Origin: Pseudarthrobacter siccitolerans
GTDB lineage: Bacteria; Actinomycetota; Actinomycetes; Actinomycetales; Micrococcaceae
NCBI RefSeq assembly: GCF_030823375.1
Contig: NZ_JAUSXB010000001.1
Span: 2,046,001 to 2,110,000 of the forward strand
Reading direction: 5' to 3'
Length of the DNA stretch: 64,000 nt
The position numbers were made by a program, and so were the translations under genes. Position 1 is the stretch's first letter, and each line of letters opens with the position of its first letter. Of this stretch, positions 37,896 to 47,349 are shown in pieces. A model generated the notes under the pieces. It was not told the DNA's origin, did no database searches, and saw only the letters and a list, made by a program, of their open reading frames with translations.

Positions 37896-39479
37896 GTGGA
37901 TAGTAATCCTGGTACCTGGTTCTTAAGTGGCAGTGAGCGTGGGAATGCGGCCACCGGCGTGCATGCCGGAAGTGACGGATCAGCGTCCTGGTCCGAGGGT
38001 AACCTCGTGCGGCCCCTGGTTCATGGGGCCGCCTACTTCGCCCGGCTGCATGAGGAGCTGTCGGCCCTTCAAGCCGGAGACCGGGTGTGGTTCACCGACT
38101 GGCGCGGCGACGCCGACGAGCGGCTCACACCGGACGGACCGACGATCGGAGAGTTGCTGGCGCGGCTGGCCCGGGCGGGAGTGGAAGTCCGCGGCCTGAT
38201 CTGGAGATCCCACGGTGAGCGCATTTCGGCCCCGATGAGTGGCCGGTCCAACGAGCTCCTCAGCCGCCAGGTCAACGATGCCGGCGGCGAGGTGCTGTTG
38301 GATCAGCGGGTGCGCCTCTTCGGCTGCCATCACCAGAAACTGGTCGTCATCCGCCGCCGCGACGACCCGTCACGGGACGTCGCGTTCGTGGGCGGGATCG
38401 ACCTTTCCCACAGCCGTCGGGACGACGCCGATCACGCGGGAGACCCGCAGGCGGTGGCCATGGATTCCCGGTACGGGAAACAACCACCTTGGCACGATGC
38501 CGCCCTCGAACTGCGCGGCCCGGTGGTGGCGGATGTCCTGGAGCTGTTCGCGGAACGGTGGAATGACCCCCATCCCCTGGACCACCGCACGCCGTACCGG
38601 ATGCTGCTGCAACGCCTGGCGGATATGCCCCGGCACCCCAAACCCCTGCCGGAGACAGCGCCGCCACCGCCGTCGGCTGGCCCCCACGCAGTACAGCTGC
38701 TGCGCACCTACGGCGTAAAGCACCCACCGTTCCCGTTCGCTCCCGGCGGTGAGCGGAGCGTTGCCCGGGCCTACACAAAAGCTTTCGCCCAGGCCCGCTC
38801 GCTGATCTACATCGAGGACCAGTATCTGTGGTCCGCAGAGGTGGCCGATGGAATCGCAGCTGCCCTCCAACAGAACCCCGGGTTGAACGTGATCGCCGTG
38901 GTGCCGCGCTACCCGGACTCGGACGGTCCACTCGGAGGGCCGCCCAAACGGGTGGGACAGTTGCGTGCCATCGAAAAGATGCGCCGCGTTGCCCCCGAAA
39001 GATTCGGCGTCTTCAACCTGGAGAACAAGGCAGGGACCCCCATCTATGTCCACGCCAAGATCTGCATCATCGACGACACCTGGTTCACGATCGGGTCGGA
39101 CAACTTCAACCGCCGGTCATGGACTACGGACAGCGAGCTTACCTGCGCGGTCGTCGACACCAGTGCCGGTTCTGAGGCTTCCCGCTCGTTGGCCCATTCG
39201 CTCCGGCTCCAACTTTGGGCCGAACACCTGGGCCTGGACCAGAATGACCCCCAGCTCCACGATCCGGCAGCCCGGCTAGGCCTGTGGAAAGCCACCGCCG
39301 ACGGCCTGGACCAGTGGCACAAAAACGGGCACAGCTCGCCGCGCCCCAGGGGACAAGTGCGGCACCACCACCCGCAGCCGGTGCCGCCCCTCCAGCGTCT
39401 CTGGGCGAATCCTGTCAACAGGTTTCTGGTCGACCCGGACGGCCGCCCCCGCAAGATGCGCGGCACCACCGAGTTCTAG
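37896..39479 (+). CDS. Phospholipase D-family protein (cardiolipin synthase-like)
   Basis: This 527-residue protein has two HKD motifs: CHHQKLVVIRRRDD near residue 144 and VHAKICIIDDTWFTIGSDNFNRRSW near residue 385. A third typical block YIEDQYLW precedes the second. No membrane segment or signal peptide was seen, so it is likely cytosolic. The family includes phosphatidyl-transferring enzymes and phosphodiesterases. The GTG start has GAAGG upstream. Palindrome copy I lies between it and the convergent phosphoesterase. Confidence 0.9.
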   Translation: MDSNPGTWFLSGSERGNAATGVHAGSDGSASWSEGNLVRPLVHGAAYFARLHEELSALQAGDRVWFTDWRGDADERLTPDGPTIGELLARLARAGVEVRGLIWRSHGERISAPMSGRSNELLSRQVNDAGGEVLLDQRVRLFGCHHQKLVVIRRRDDPSRDVAFVGGIDLSHSRRDDADHAGDPQAVAMDSRYGKQPPWHDAALELRGPVVADVLELFAERWNDPHPLDHRTPYRMLLQRLADMPRHPKPLPETAPPPPSAGPHAVQLLRTYGVKHPPFPFAPGGERSVARAYTKAFAQARSLIYIEDQYLWSAEVADGIAAALQQNPGLNVIAVVPRYPDSDGPLGGPPKRVGQLRAIEKMRRVAPERFGVFNLENKAGTPIYVHAKICIIDDTWFTIGSDNFNRRSWTTDSELTCAVVDTSAGSEASRSLAHSLRLQLWAEHLGLDQNDPQLHDPAARLGLWKATADGLDQWHKNGHSSPRPRGQVRHHHPQPVPPLQRLWANPVNRFLVDPDGRPRKMRGTTEF

Positions 39480-39540
39480 GCAAGGACCCGAGCAAGAGAG
39501 GGAAGTGCGGCAGCTGAATGTCACGCTGCCCCCTCCCTAC

Positions 39541-39583
39541 GGAAGCGGACGACGGCGGGAGGTTCCCGCCGTCGTCCGCTTCC
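39541..39583. terminator. Dispersed palindrome, copy I (type copy)
   Basis: GGAAGCGGACGACGGCGGGA and its exact complement enclose a 3-base loop: a perfect 20-bp stem. It is 62 bp after the phospholipase D stop and 8 bp after that of the convergent phosphoesterase. Confidence 0.9.
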
Positions 39584-39590
39584 TTGGTGC

Positions 39591-40646
39591 CTACTGGCTG
39601 AAGGGGACCTTTTCCCAGCTCAGGACGTCCGCACCGTCCGCGCTGTTGCCGGCGACCGTGAACCGCACATAGTCGACAGCATTGTTGGCCCCGTCCACCG
39701 TGATGCGCTGCAGGTTGTCCGCGGCGGGCTGGCCGTAGATGTCCAGCCAGGGCGAGCCCTCGGCGAGGGGCTCGTTCTGGGCGAACACGTGGCTGTCCCC
39801 GTTGATGAGGTAGACGGGCGCGTCGAACCGGTTGGTCTCCTCGGTGATGGTCTGCACGATCTCGCGGAAGCCGGAAACAGTGTCCGGGTCCGCGGACGCG
39901 CCGGCGAGCAGCGACGGATCGAACATGTCAGCCTGGGCCATCAGCACCACGGCCCTGTCGTTCCGGCGTTCGGCGTCCCGAAAGGTCTCGCGGATCTGGG
40001 CCAGGACGGCGTCTGTCCGGTGCTCCACTTCGGCCAGCTGCTCCGGAGTTGCGGCGGTCTTGCCCAGGCCGCTCCAGGGAAGGAGCGAGTTGTTGCTGCC
40101 CTGGATGTTCAACACGGAGAAGGCCACCCGGTTCTGGGTGAAGCGGACGTCTTCGGGAAGCCCCAGGTTCTCCTGCGTCTTGACCGGCATGGTGGCGCCG
40201 AGCGTTTTGCCGGGTTCGTTGAAGAAGACTTCCCGCAGTTTGTCCAGCCGCTCCAGCGGGTTGTAGGCGCCATTGTTGGTGCGGTGGCAGTCCACCCACT
40301 CGTTGTCCCCGGGCGTGTACACCAGAGGATGCGTGAAGGTATCGAGCTGGGTGCGGATGTAGGAGAAGTACTCGTCGGAGCAGACGGAGGAGCCGTTCTT
40401 GATATCGCCCACGTGTGCTACAAACTTCAGCTCCCTGTCCGCGTTCAAGTCCTGGATGCGGGACGGGAACTTCGCGATCTCGGCCGCGCCGTAGGGGATG
40501 TCACCAATAACGCCGAAGGTGAAAGCCTGCCGGCTGTCCGGGGTGCTGCCGGAGGTGGTGTCAGCGGCGGTGGCGGGCTGGGACGCAAGGAGGCCGAGCG
40601 CCAGGACGGCGGCCGCCGTCGTCATTTTTATGGTCTTAGAAGGCAT
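39591..40646 (-). CDS. Secreted metallophosphoesterase
   Basis: A Sec signal peptide (MPSKTIKMTTAAAVLALGLL, cleavage after ATAA near residue 28) is followed by a calcineurin-like phosphoesterase fold: FTFGVIGDIPYG, VAHVGDIKNG, YTPGDNEWVDC, MAQADMFDP and LINGDSHVF supply the metal ligands. At 351 residues it is of normal size. It would act outside the membrane on phosphate esters. It lies downstream of the GDPD-like gene (28 bp gap), and together they suggest phosphate scavenging. Confidence 0.88.
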   Translation of the reverse strand: MPSKTIKMTTAAAVLALGLLASQPATAADTTSGSTPDSRQAFTFGVIGDIPYGAAEIAKFPSRIQDLNADRELKFVAHVGDIKNGSSVCSDEYFSYIRTQLDTFTHPLVYTPGDNEWVDCHRTNNGAYNPLERLDKLREVFFNEPGKTLGATMPVKTQENLGLPEDVRFTQNRVAFSVLNIQGSNNSLLPWSGLGKTAATPEQLAEVEHRTDAVLAQIRETFRDAERRNDRAVVLMAQADMFDPSLLAGASADPDTVSGFREIVQTITEETNRFDAPVYLINGDSHVFAQNEPLAEGSPWLDIYGQPAADNLQRITVDGANNAVDYVRFTVAGNSADGADVLSWEKVPFSQ

Positions 40647-40673
40647 GGGAGTGCTCCTGATTCTGCTGGGTGG

Positions 40674-41534
40674 TTACTGCGTGCGGGCGGTGAGGAACCG
40701 CTGCAACCCGGCGAGGTCGTCGGTGTTGATGTGGTCCACGCCGGCGTCGGCGAGTTCGGTCCAGACGGCGTCACGGGCTTCGCCTGACTGGTCCGGGGTG
40801 GCCCAGAAGCGGACGCGGTAGCCGTTGGCATGGGCCGCAGCCACGAAAGTGCGCAGCTTGGCGCGCTCGGCTTCGGGCATGGGTCCCACACCCTGCCACG
40901 TGAAGAGCTTGGTCCAGTTGTCGCTGACCAGTGGCATCAGTGCTGCGGGGAGGCCGGAGGTGAGGTCCGCGGACCGGCCGTCGTAGAAGCTGAACCGCTT
41001 AGTCTGTGCCTGCATGGTGGCCAGCGGGCGGTTGCCGCTGATGACCGCGGTGACCGCGCCGGTTTTCACGTTGCCGCTGGTGTAGCGGCTCATGATGTCC
41101 CGGTGGTCAGCCAGTTCCTGCTCGATGGCGGCGTAGGTGGCCTCGCCTTCGCTCTTGATGTCGATCAGGAGCTGCAGGCTCCCGTCCCATCGAGGGTAGA
41201 CGCTGTGGCCGGGCTGGCTCCGGACCAGGTCCTCGAGCGGGTCAAGGTAGAGGCTCTCGAGCGTGACGCCTTGCTTGGCGTCGGCAAGGTCGTGGGCCAC
41301 CCGCAGTTCGCCGTCCACCAGCCACACGTCTGCTTCGATGCTGGTGAAGCCATGCTCCAGCGCGTCGAACAGGGGGCGGTCATGCTCATAGTCGTTGTGG
41401 GCATGTGTCCCGGCAAGGGGCTGGCCGACGACGACGGGCGCGGGCTTGGGTGCCTCCGCCTGGGCGGGAGCTGTGGCTGTCCCGGCCAGGGTGGCGAGGA
41501 CGGCGACGGCGGCGAGGGTGCTTTTCACGAACAC
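40674..41534 (-). CDS. Secreted GDPD-like (PI-PLC-X-like) phosphodiesterase
   Basis: Read from the GTG at 41534, six bases after AGGAG, the protein has 286 residues and a signal peptide ending AQA near residue 26. The mature part begins with GTHAHNDYEHDRPLFDALEHG then SIEADVWLVDGELRVAHD, i.e. the conserved His, Glu, Asp of glycerophosphodiester phosphodiesterases; DHINTDDLAGLQRFL closes the barrel. It is the TIM-barrel subtype with AHNDY in place of HRG, so substrate may differ from glycerophosphodiesters. It precedes the metallophosphoesterase in one unit. Confidence 0.87.
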   Translation of the reverse strand: MFVKSTLAAVAVLATLAGTATAPAQAEAPKPAPVVVGQPLAGTHAHNDYEHDRPLFDALEHGFTSIEADVWLVDGELRVAHDLADAKQGVTLESLYLDPLEDLVRSQPGHSVYPRWDGSLQLLIDIKSEGEATYAAIEQELADHRDIMSRYTSGNVKTGAVTAVISGNRPLATMQAQTKRFSFYDGRSADLTSGLPAALMPLVSDNWTKLFTWQGVGPMPEAERAKLRTFVAAAHANGYRVRFWATPDQSGEARDAVWTELADAGVDHINTDDLAGLQRFLTARTQ

Positions 41535-41886
41535 GGAGTACTCCTGGTACCTCGGGGATGTCCGCCCGGCTATGGGGTGTGCCGGGCAAGGGGTGCGTGA
41601 AAAGACTGCTGGTCCAGGAAGAACGGGTGGGGACCTGGTGGTTGCTGGCGGGTGAACTGGGAGGGACAAAGGTGGCGATCTCGGGCGCGAGATGTCTTGC
41701 GCACTGCTCGGCGTCAGGCAACCAGGTTCAGGTCACTGCAGTAAGCGGACGACGGCGGGAGGTTCCCGCCGTCGTCCGCTTGCTTTAGGTGCCGCTCTCC
41801 CACATCGCTGCCCAGCCGCCTTGTGGGGATCGTGAGCCTGAATTTGCCCCAACACACCCTGCGGGTACCACCGGGTGTGTTGGCGG
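41535..41886. other. Gene-free gap with palindrome J and a second hairpin
   Basis: No credible gene is present. Besides palindrome copy J, a hairpin with 11-bp arms (CCAACACACCC at 41849-41859; GGGTGTGTTGG at 41873-41883) ends 4 bp from the stop codon of the 41887-42192 gene and is a plausible terminator for that transcript. The GDPD promoter must lie nearer 41540-41700. Confidence 0.6.
41743..41781. terminator. Dispersed palindrome, copy J
   Basis: AAGCGGACGACGGCGGGA and its exact complement enclose GGT. On the plus strand it is followed by GCTTTAG, like copy A. It lies in a minus-strand tandem gap, 106 bp after the upstream gene's stop, farther than in other copies. Confidence 0.85.
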
Positions 41887-42192
41887 TCAGCCAGCGCCCT
41901 GGCCTTCGCGGGCCGTTTCCTCCAGAATCCTGGCTGAGGGCGGTGCCGTCATCAGTTGCCCTATCACCTCCGGTTTGTCCCAGACCTCGCTGCGGAGCCG
42001 CCCCAGAAAGCCGTTCGCAGCATCCTTGGTCTCGAAGTCAAGGAGCACGGCCACGTTGTTCTGTTCCTCGGTATCCCGGAACAGTCGGACGGACCGGGCG
42101 CCCGAGGCAGCGCGGCCTGCAGGATCGGTGTCGAATACCTTCTTGAAAGCCTCGTAATCCCGGACTGGATAGCTGATCTGCAAAGTGAACAT
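41887..42192 (-). CDS. Small dimeric alpha/beta-barrel-like protein
   Basis: The 101-residue protein begins FTLQISYPVRDYEAFKKVFDTDPAGR and continues SVRLFRDTEEQNNVAVLLDFETKDAANGFL, a pattern seen in ABM- and EthD-like ferredoxin-fold proteins. No catalytic residues can be assigned. AGGGAAAGG stands before the ATG. It is a single gene. Confidence 0.7.
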   Translation of the reverse strand: MFTLQISYPVRDYEAFKKVFDTDPAGRAASGARSVRLFRDTEEQNNVAVLLDFETKDAANGFLGRLRSEVWDKPEVIGQLMTAPPSARILEETAREGQGAG

Positions 42193-42348
42193 CGTCGTTC
42201 CTTTCCCTCGGGTTATGGCAGGTCAAAGATAGGCCTTCCAGCACCATCCCGGTAGGGCCGAAGGCGGCTGGAACCGGGTGCGTTGCTCTCCTCACATACA
42301 TCCGGTCCCTACAGCGCCGACCAGCCGCCGTCGGAGGGGCAGCGGGTA

Positions 42349-42375
42349 ACGACGGCGGGAGGTTCCCGCCGTCGT
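42349..42375. terminator. Dispersed palindrome, copy K
   Basis: ACGACGGCGGGA and TCCCGCCGTCGT enclose GGT, 59 bp after the stop of the GH51 gene on the minus strand. The outer GCGG/CCGC arms are lost. Confidence 0.8.
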
Positions 42376-42433
42376 CGCTCCTCGCCGTCCTCGCTCCTGC
42401 ATGGTGCCGCTCCCCTATGCCGCGGCGGGAGTG

Positions 42434-43972
42434 TCAGTTTTTGATGACGTCGAGCTCAATCACAGCCCAGGACAGCGCCGGGAGTGTTGCCCGGAGTTCG
42501 GAGCCGCTCGCCTTAGCCTCTTCCAGCGGCTTGAGCCCCACCTGGTTCGGCCTGCTTTGGGTGTTGATGGTGAAACGGTCTCCGTTTTCGGGGATTTCCA
42601 AGACCTCCGCGCGGAGTACCTGGCGGGCATCGAACCCACGCAGTGAAACTTCGATGTCTGCCGCTTCCTCAAGGCCGCGGTTTGCGAAGAACAGCGCAAT
42701 GCGGCCTGTTTCCTCGTTCCACGTGGCGCTGACATCCACAAGGTCGGTGTCGCCGAAGCGGGCATTTTCGTATTTGTCCGAGTCCACGGACAAGCGCAGG
42801 ATCTGGCCCTTGGCCAGCTCTGCCATACGGGCGAACGGGTGGAAGATGGTCTGGCGCCACGCCGGGCCGTTTTCCTCGCTGAAGATCGGTGAGATCACGT
42901 TGACCAACTGCGCCTGGTTGGCGATTTTGACGCGGTCGCCGTGCCGGAGCAACGAATTTAGCAGTGTTCCCACTACCACGGCGTCCGTCACGTTGTACTT
43001 GTCCTCGATGACCCGGGGGTGCTCGCGCCAGCCCGCCTTTGCCACGTTGCGTGGCTGGTCTTCGGTGTCCAGGCCCCGCTGGTACCAGACGTTCCACTCG
43101 TCGAAGGAAAGGTTGATGTGCTTCTTGTGCTTTCCCTTCGCGCGGACCGCATCCGCAGTCGCGATGACTGATTCGATGAAATAGTCGGTGTCCACTGCGC
43201 TGGCGAGGAAGCTGCCGGCGTCGCCGTTGTGTTCCTGGTAGTAGGCGTGGAGGGAGACGTAATCCACCTCGTCGTACGCGTGTGTCAGGACAGTCTGCTC
43301 CCAGGCGCCGAACGTCGGCATGCCGGAGTTGGAACTTCCGCAGGCCACCAGTTCGATGTCCGGGTCAACGAAGCGCATGGCCTTGGCGGCTTCCTGCGCC
43401 AGGCGGCCGTATTCCTCGGCGGTCTTGTGGCCGATCTGCCACGGTCCGTCCATCTCGTTGCCCAGGCACCAGAGCTTGATATTGAACGGGTCCTTGTGGC
43501 CGTTCTTCGCGCGGAGGTCGGACCAGTAGCTGCCGCCCGGATGGTTGGCATATTCCACGATCTCGCGGGCCGCATCCACTCCCTTGGTGCCCAGGTTGAT
43601 GGCTTCCATGATTTCCGTACCGGCCTGGCGGGACCAATCCACGAATTCGTGCAGGCCGAAGGCGTTGGACTCCACGGTGTGCCAGGCGCCGTCCAGGCGG
43701 CTGGGCCGGTTCTCCCGCGGGCCGATGCCGTCCTCCCAGTTGTAGCCCGAGACGAAGTTGCCGCCGGGATAGCGGATGACGGTGGCGCCGAGTTCCTTGA
43801 CGAGCTTGAGGACGTCAAGGCGGAAGCCGTTCTCATCCGCTTCAGGGTGGCCCGGCTCGTAGATGCCGGTGTAGACGCAGCGGCCCATGTGCTCCACGAA
43901 GGAGCCAAAGAGGCGGCGGGGTACTTCGCCGATAGTGAAGTCACGGTCGAGGGTAATCCGGGCGCGGGACAT
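42434..43972 (-). CDS. abfA: Alpha-L-arabinofuranosidase, GH51
   Basis: The 512-residue protein matches intracellular GH51 enzymes: RLFGSFVEHMGRCVYTGIYEP at the start, the acid/base Glu in LWCLGNEMDGPWQ near residue 172, and the nucleophile Glu in NLSFDEWNVWYQ near residue 293. There is no signal peptide, so it works in the cytoplasm on imported arabino-oligosaccharides, releasing arabinose. It is downstream of two permease genes and a binding protein gene of an ABC importer in the same direction, with a LacI regulator beyond. Confidence 0.95.
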   Translation of the reverse strand: MSRARITLDRDFTIGEVPRRLFGSFVEHMGRCVYTGIYEPGHPEADENGFRLDVLKLVKELGATVIRYPGGNFVSGYNWEDGIGPRENRPSRLDGAWHTVESNAFGLHEFVDWSRQAGTEIMEAINLGTKGVDAAREIVEYANHPGGSYWSDLRAKNGHKDPFNIKLWCLGNEMDGPWQIGHKTAEEYGRLAQEAAKAMRFVDPDIELVACGSSNSGMPTFGAWEQTVLTHAYDEVDYVSLHAYYQEHNGDAGSFLASAVDTDYFIESVIATADAVRAKGKHKKHINLSFDEWNVWYQRGLDTEDQPRNVAKAGWREHPRVIEDKYNVTDAVVVGTLLNSLLRHGDRVKIANQAQLVNVISPIFSEENGPAWRQTIFHPFARMAELAKGQILRLSVDSDKYENARFGDTDLVDVSATWNEETGRIALFFANRGLEEAADIEVSLRGFDARQVLRAEVLEIPENGDRFTINTQSRPNQVGLKPLEEAKASGSELRATLPALSWAVIELDVIKN

Positions 43973-44040
43973 GGGCAGCAGCTCCTTGGTTGTGGTTCAG
44001 GTCTGTTTGAAACGTTGGTTGGTAGGCGGAAGGTGCCGGT

Positions 44041-44937
44041 TCAGGTACCGGCGAGGCCCGTCGTCGCGACGCCCTTGATGATCTGGCGCTGGAAGAAGAG
44101 GAATACGAGGATGAGCGGCAGCGCCGCGAGCAAAGCCGACGCCATGTTCTGTGCGTACTGGATGCCGTAGGCGCTCTTGATGGTCTGCAGGCCCACCGGC
44201 AAGGTAAGGAGTGCACCGTCGTTAGTGGCGATGAACGGCCACAGGAAGTTGTTCCAGGCGCCGATGAACACGAAGATGGCGACGGCGGCCAGGATGGGCC
44301 GGGACAGCGGCAGGATGATTTGGGTGAAGATCCGCATGCGGCTGGCGCCGTCCATCACCGCGGCTTCTTCAAGTTCGCGGGGAATCTGGTCGAAGAATTT
44401 CTTGAGCACGAACACCATGGCCGGGTGGATGACCTGCGGCAGGATGATCGCCCAGGAGGTATCGATCATGTGCAGGGCGAGCATTTGGTAGAAAAGCGGG
44501 ATGATCAGGACCGGCGGAGGGACAATGATGGAGGCGATGATCACGGTCATCAGCACCTTCTTGCCCTTGAAGTCGATCCGGGAAAGTGCATAGGCCACCA
44601 GCGCGGAGATCACCAGGGTGATGGCCGTGATGGCCGCCGAGGTGTAGAGCGAATTCCACGTCCAGAGCGGGATGTTGCCGTCCTGGAAGACCTTCACGAA
44701 TGCTTCGGGAGTAAAGCCCGACGGCGGCAGCCAACTGACCTTCGGAGCTGCGGCGTCCGTCTCGGTCTTGAAAGCCGTGGCGGTGGCCCAGGCGAAGGGG
44801 ATCAGCCACAGGACTGCGATAATCGCTGCGACCACGACGGCGGCTATCTTGCCCGCGGTTATTTTCTTGCGCGGTTGGCGCAGTACCTGGCTGGTGCTGG
44901 TGCCTGACTCGGGGCGGCTAAGCGTCTGAATTGCCAT
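44041..44937 (-). CDS. Carbohydrate ABC transporter permease (MalG-type)
   Basis: The 298-residue protein has six membrane segments and the EAA loop EEAAVMDGASRMRIFTQIILPLSRP, near residue 190-215. It pairs with the MalF-type permease two bases upstream and the binding protein to import sugar, probably arabino-oligosaccharides given the GH51 gene. No ATPase gene is in the cluster; actinobacteria often use one shared MsiK-type ATPase. Confidence 0.92.
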   Translation of the reverse strand: MAIQTLSRPESGTSTSQVLRQPRKKITAGKIAAVVVAAIIAVLWLIPFAWATATAFKTETDAAAPKVSWLPPSGFTPEAFVKVFQDGNIPLWTWNSLYTSAAITAITLVISALVAYALSRIDFKGKKVLMTVIIASIIVPPPVLIIPLFYQMLALHMIDTSWAIILPQVIHPAMVFVLKKFFDQIPRELEEAAVMDGASRMRIFTQIILPLSRPILAAVAIFVFIGAWNNFLWPFIATNDGALLTLPVGLQTIKSAYGIQYAQNMASALLAALPLILVFLFFQRQIIKGVATTGLAGT

Positions 44938-44939
44938 GG

Positions 44940-45842
44940 TTATGCACTCCTGCGGCGGGTGATGACGAACTGCATGACCGAGACGAGCACTATCAGTCCG
45001 AAGAAGATGTAGGAGATGGCTGCGGAGTAGCCCAGCCGATAGCCGGTGAACCCGGTTTCAAAGATGTACTGCACCACGGGCCGGGTTGATCCTCCGGGAC
45101 CGCCGGCGGTCATCTGGTACACCTGGTCGAAGATCTTGAGTGAGGCCAGGATCTGGAGGAGCACGATCATCACAGTGGTGGGAGTCAGTTGCGGCAAGGT
45201 GATGGAGAAGAACTGGCGCCAGGCCCCGGCGCCGTCCAGGGATGCTGCCTCGTAGTGCTGGTGCGGGATGTTCTGCATCGCCGCCAGGTACAGCAGGAAG
45301 TTGAAACCCACCGTCCACCACAGCGTGGCAATGACGATGGCCCACATGGCGACATTGGGGTCGTTGAGCCAGGCAACCTTGGGAATTCCGATCTTGGAAA
45401 GGGAATCGTTGATGAGGCCAAGCTGCGGGTTGTACATCCATGTGAAGAACAGTGAGACCACAGTGGACGCGAGCAGGTACGGGGCGAAGTAGGAGAGCCG
45501 CCACAGCCATTGCGCCGGCAATCCGACGTTGAGCAGTGCCGCCATCACCAGGGCCACCAAGACCAGCGGAACCGTGCTGATGACCGTGAAGTAGAGGGTG
45601 TTGCCGAGTGAGCGCCACATGCCGGCGTCGGCCAGGGCTTCGGCGTAGTTCGCAAAGCCGATGAGGCTGTCATTGGCTCCGGTAAGGGACTTGCCGGTGA
45701 GGCTCATGTAGAGGCCGTAAAGAAGGGGCCACACGAGGAACACGAGGAAGAAGACCAGGAAAGGCGTGGCGAACCCCCAGCCACTGAGGTTCCTCCTGGT
45801 GAAGCTCCCGGGGCTCCGCCGGGCTGTTAGTGAAGAACTCAT
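44940..45842 (-). CDS. Carbohydrate ABC transporter permease (MalF-type)
   Basis: Read from the ATG at 45842, with AAGGAG upstream, it has 300 residues and about six membrane segments, with the EAA-type loop YEAASLDGAGAWRQFFSITLPQLTP. It is the first-subunit partner of the MalG-type permease. It starts 26 bp after the binding-protein gene. Confidence 0.93.
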   Translation of the reverse strand: MSSSLTARRSPGSFTRRNLSGWGFATPFLVFFLVFLVWPLLYGLYMSLTGKSLTGANDSLIGFANYAEALADAGMWRSLGNTLYFTVISTVPLVLVALVMAALLNVGLPAQWLWRLSYFAPYLLASTVVSLFFTWMYNPQLGLINDSLSKIGIPKVAWLNDPNVAMWAIVIATLWWTVGFNFLLYLAAMQNIPHQHYEAASLDGAGAWRQFFSITLPQLTPTTVMIVLLQILASLKIFDQVYQMTAGGPGGSTRPVVQYIFETGFTGYRLGYSAAISYIFFGLIVLVSVMQFVITRRRSA

Positions 45843-45868
45843 GAAGGACTCCTTTGTCGCTCGTGCGG

Positions 45869-47203
45869 TTAGACCGGGTTGGGCCGGGAAAGAAGGGTGT
45901 TGGTGCGCTCTTCGAAGGCGTCCCAACCTGCAACTGCCTTGTCGCGTCCCAGGAGGACGTTCTGTACGTTCTCCGCGAAGTAGGTCTGCCAGTCGGAGCC
46001 TGAGCCGCTGAACCAGGCTTCGGGATCGTAGGCAATGACATCGGCTGCATTGGCGTAATGCACCTGCGGCGTAAGGTCCTTGTAGGCCTGCGACTGGACC
46101 ACGGGCTGGTAGGCAGGAATATGGCCCGCTTCTGCCCAGGAGAGTGATCCCTTGAGGACATCGCTGACGAACTTGTAGACGTCGCGGCGCTTCGCATCAT
46201 CCACATTCAGTTGCCGTGGAAGAACGAAGGAATGCGAGTCCGCGTAAGCCGCTGGCGTGCCATAGAGCGTGGGAATGGTCGCGGCGTCCACCGGCAGTCC
46301 TGCCTTCTTGAGCGTCGGCAGTTCCCAAACGCCGCTAAAGAGCATGCCCGAGTCGCCGCGGGCGAATTCCGCGATGCCGGTGCTGATGTCGCCGCTTTTG
46401 GCCGCGATGGTGTCATCAAAAAGCGATGCCATGAATTCCAGCGACTCAATGGCTGCGTCCCGGTCAACCTTCATCGGCTGGCCCGGTGTCAGTTCCATGT
46501 CAGCGCCGTGCTGCTTGTAGAGGGTGTAGAAGAGCCGCCACATCTGGGATCCACTGCCAAGGTAGCCGAAGGACAATCCATGGGCTTGGGTGACCTTCTG
46601 CATTTCTTTGGCCATGGCCATGAATTCCTGCGGGGAAGCCACTTGCTGCAGTTGCCCGTTGCTGGCCAGGACTCCTGCCTTGCCGGCGATGTCCGTGTTG
46701 TAGAACATGACGAACGGATGTGAATCCAGGGCGATGGAGAACACCTTGCCGTTCTGCTGGCTCTTCTCCCAGATTCGCGGGGCGAAGTCAGCACCGGAAA
46801 CTCCGTGCTCTGCCAGCAGCGAGAGGTCCCACGGGTCGATCAGGCCGCCTGGAGCGTAACCCGGAACCCGGCTGGCATGCATGATCGCTACCTCAGGCGG
46901 ACGTCCACCTGCCGAGGCCATGGTCAGTTTGGTGTAATAAGGGGGTCCCCAGGCCAGCACGGTGGGATGCACCTTGAAGTCCGGATTGGCCTGGTTGGCG
47001 CCGTTGATCATCGCCTGCATCTTGATACCGTCGCCACCTGACAGCAGATGCCAGAAGCCGATATCCCGCACCGTGGAGGCCTGGGCGTTCCCGCCGCAGC
47101 CGGTCAAGGCGCCTGCTGCCAGGACGCTGCCCAAGGCGGCCGTTCCTGTCAGTAACTGCCTCCGGGACAACTGCTTCCCGGGAAAAAATTCAAACTGCTT
47201 CAC
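45869..47203 (-). CDS. Extracellular sugar-binding lipoprotein (ABC importer)
   Basis: The GTG at 47203 is preferred since AAAGGAG lies six bases upstream; a TTG one codon earlier is possible. The N terminus has twin Arg (LSRRQLLTGTAALG) and a lipobox LTGC, so a Tat-exported lipoprotein. The 444-residue body is a family 1 solute-binding protein (SVRDIGFWHLLSGGDG region; NVLLGRDKAVAGWDAFEE at the end). It first captures the oligosaccharide that the two permeases import. It is directly downstream of the arabinoside operators. Confidence 0.92.
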   Translation of the reverse strand: MKQFEFFPGKQLSRRQLLTGTAALGSVLAAGALTGCGGNAQASTVRDIGFWHLLSGGDGIKMQAMINGANQANPDFKVHPTVLAWGPPYYTKLTMASAGGRPPEVAIMHASRVPGYAPGGLIDPWDLSLLAEHGVSGADFAPRIWEKSQQNGKVFSIALDSHPFVMFYNTDIAGKAGVLASNGQLQQVASPQEFMAMAKEMQKVTQAHGLSFGYLGSGSQMWRLFYTLYKQHGADMELTPGQPMKVDRDAAIESLEFMASLFDDTIAAKSGDISTGIAEFARGDSGMLFSGVWELPTLKKAGLPVDAATIPTLYGTPAAYADSHSFVLPRQLNVDDAKRRDVYKFVSDVLKGSLSWAEAGHIPAYQPVVQSQAYKDLTPQVHYANAADVIAYDPEAWFSGSGSDWQTYFAENVQNVLLGRDKAVAGWDAFEERTNTLLSRPNPV

Positions 47204-47317
47204 CAATCACTCCTTTGGATGGGTCCGCTGAAAGGGCACTTCTTTTTGCTCAAAACTTCCGGTTCCGGCGCGCTGCGTTCCCCGCCAATGTTGCACTGAG
47301 GGTGACGCGGGTCTCAC

Positions 47318-47333
47318 ATTACATCGATGTAAT
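47318..47333. promoter_or_regulatory. 16-bp perfect palindrome in the arabinoside promoter region
   Basis: ATTACATCGATGTAAT lies between the regulator gene and the importer operon, 110 bp before the binding-protein start. It differs from the LacI-type site nearby and may bind a second regulator. Confidence 0.7.
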
Positions 47334-47349
47334 AGCTGCGGCAAGAGAA

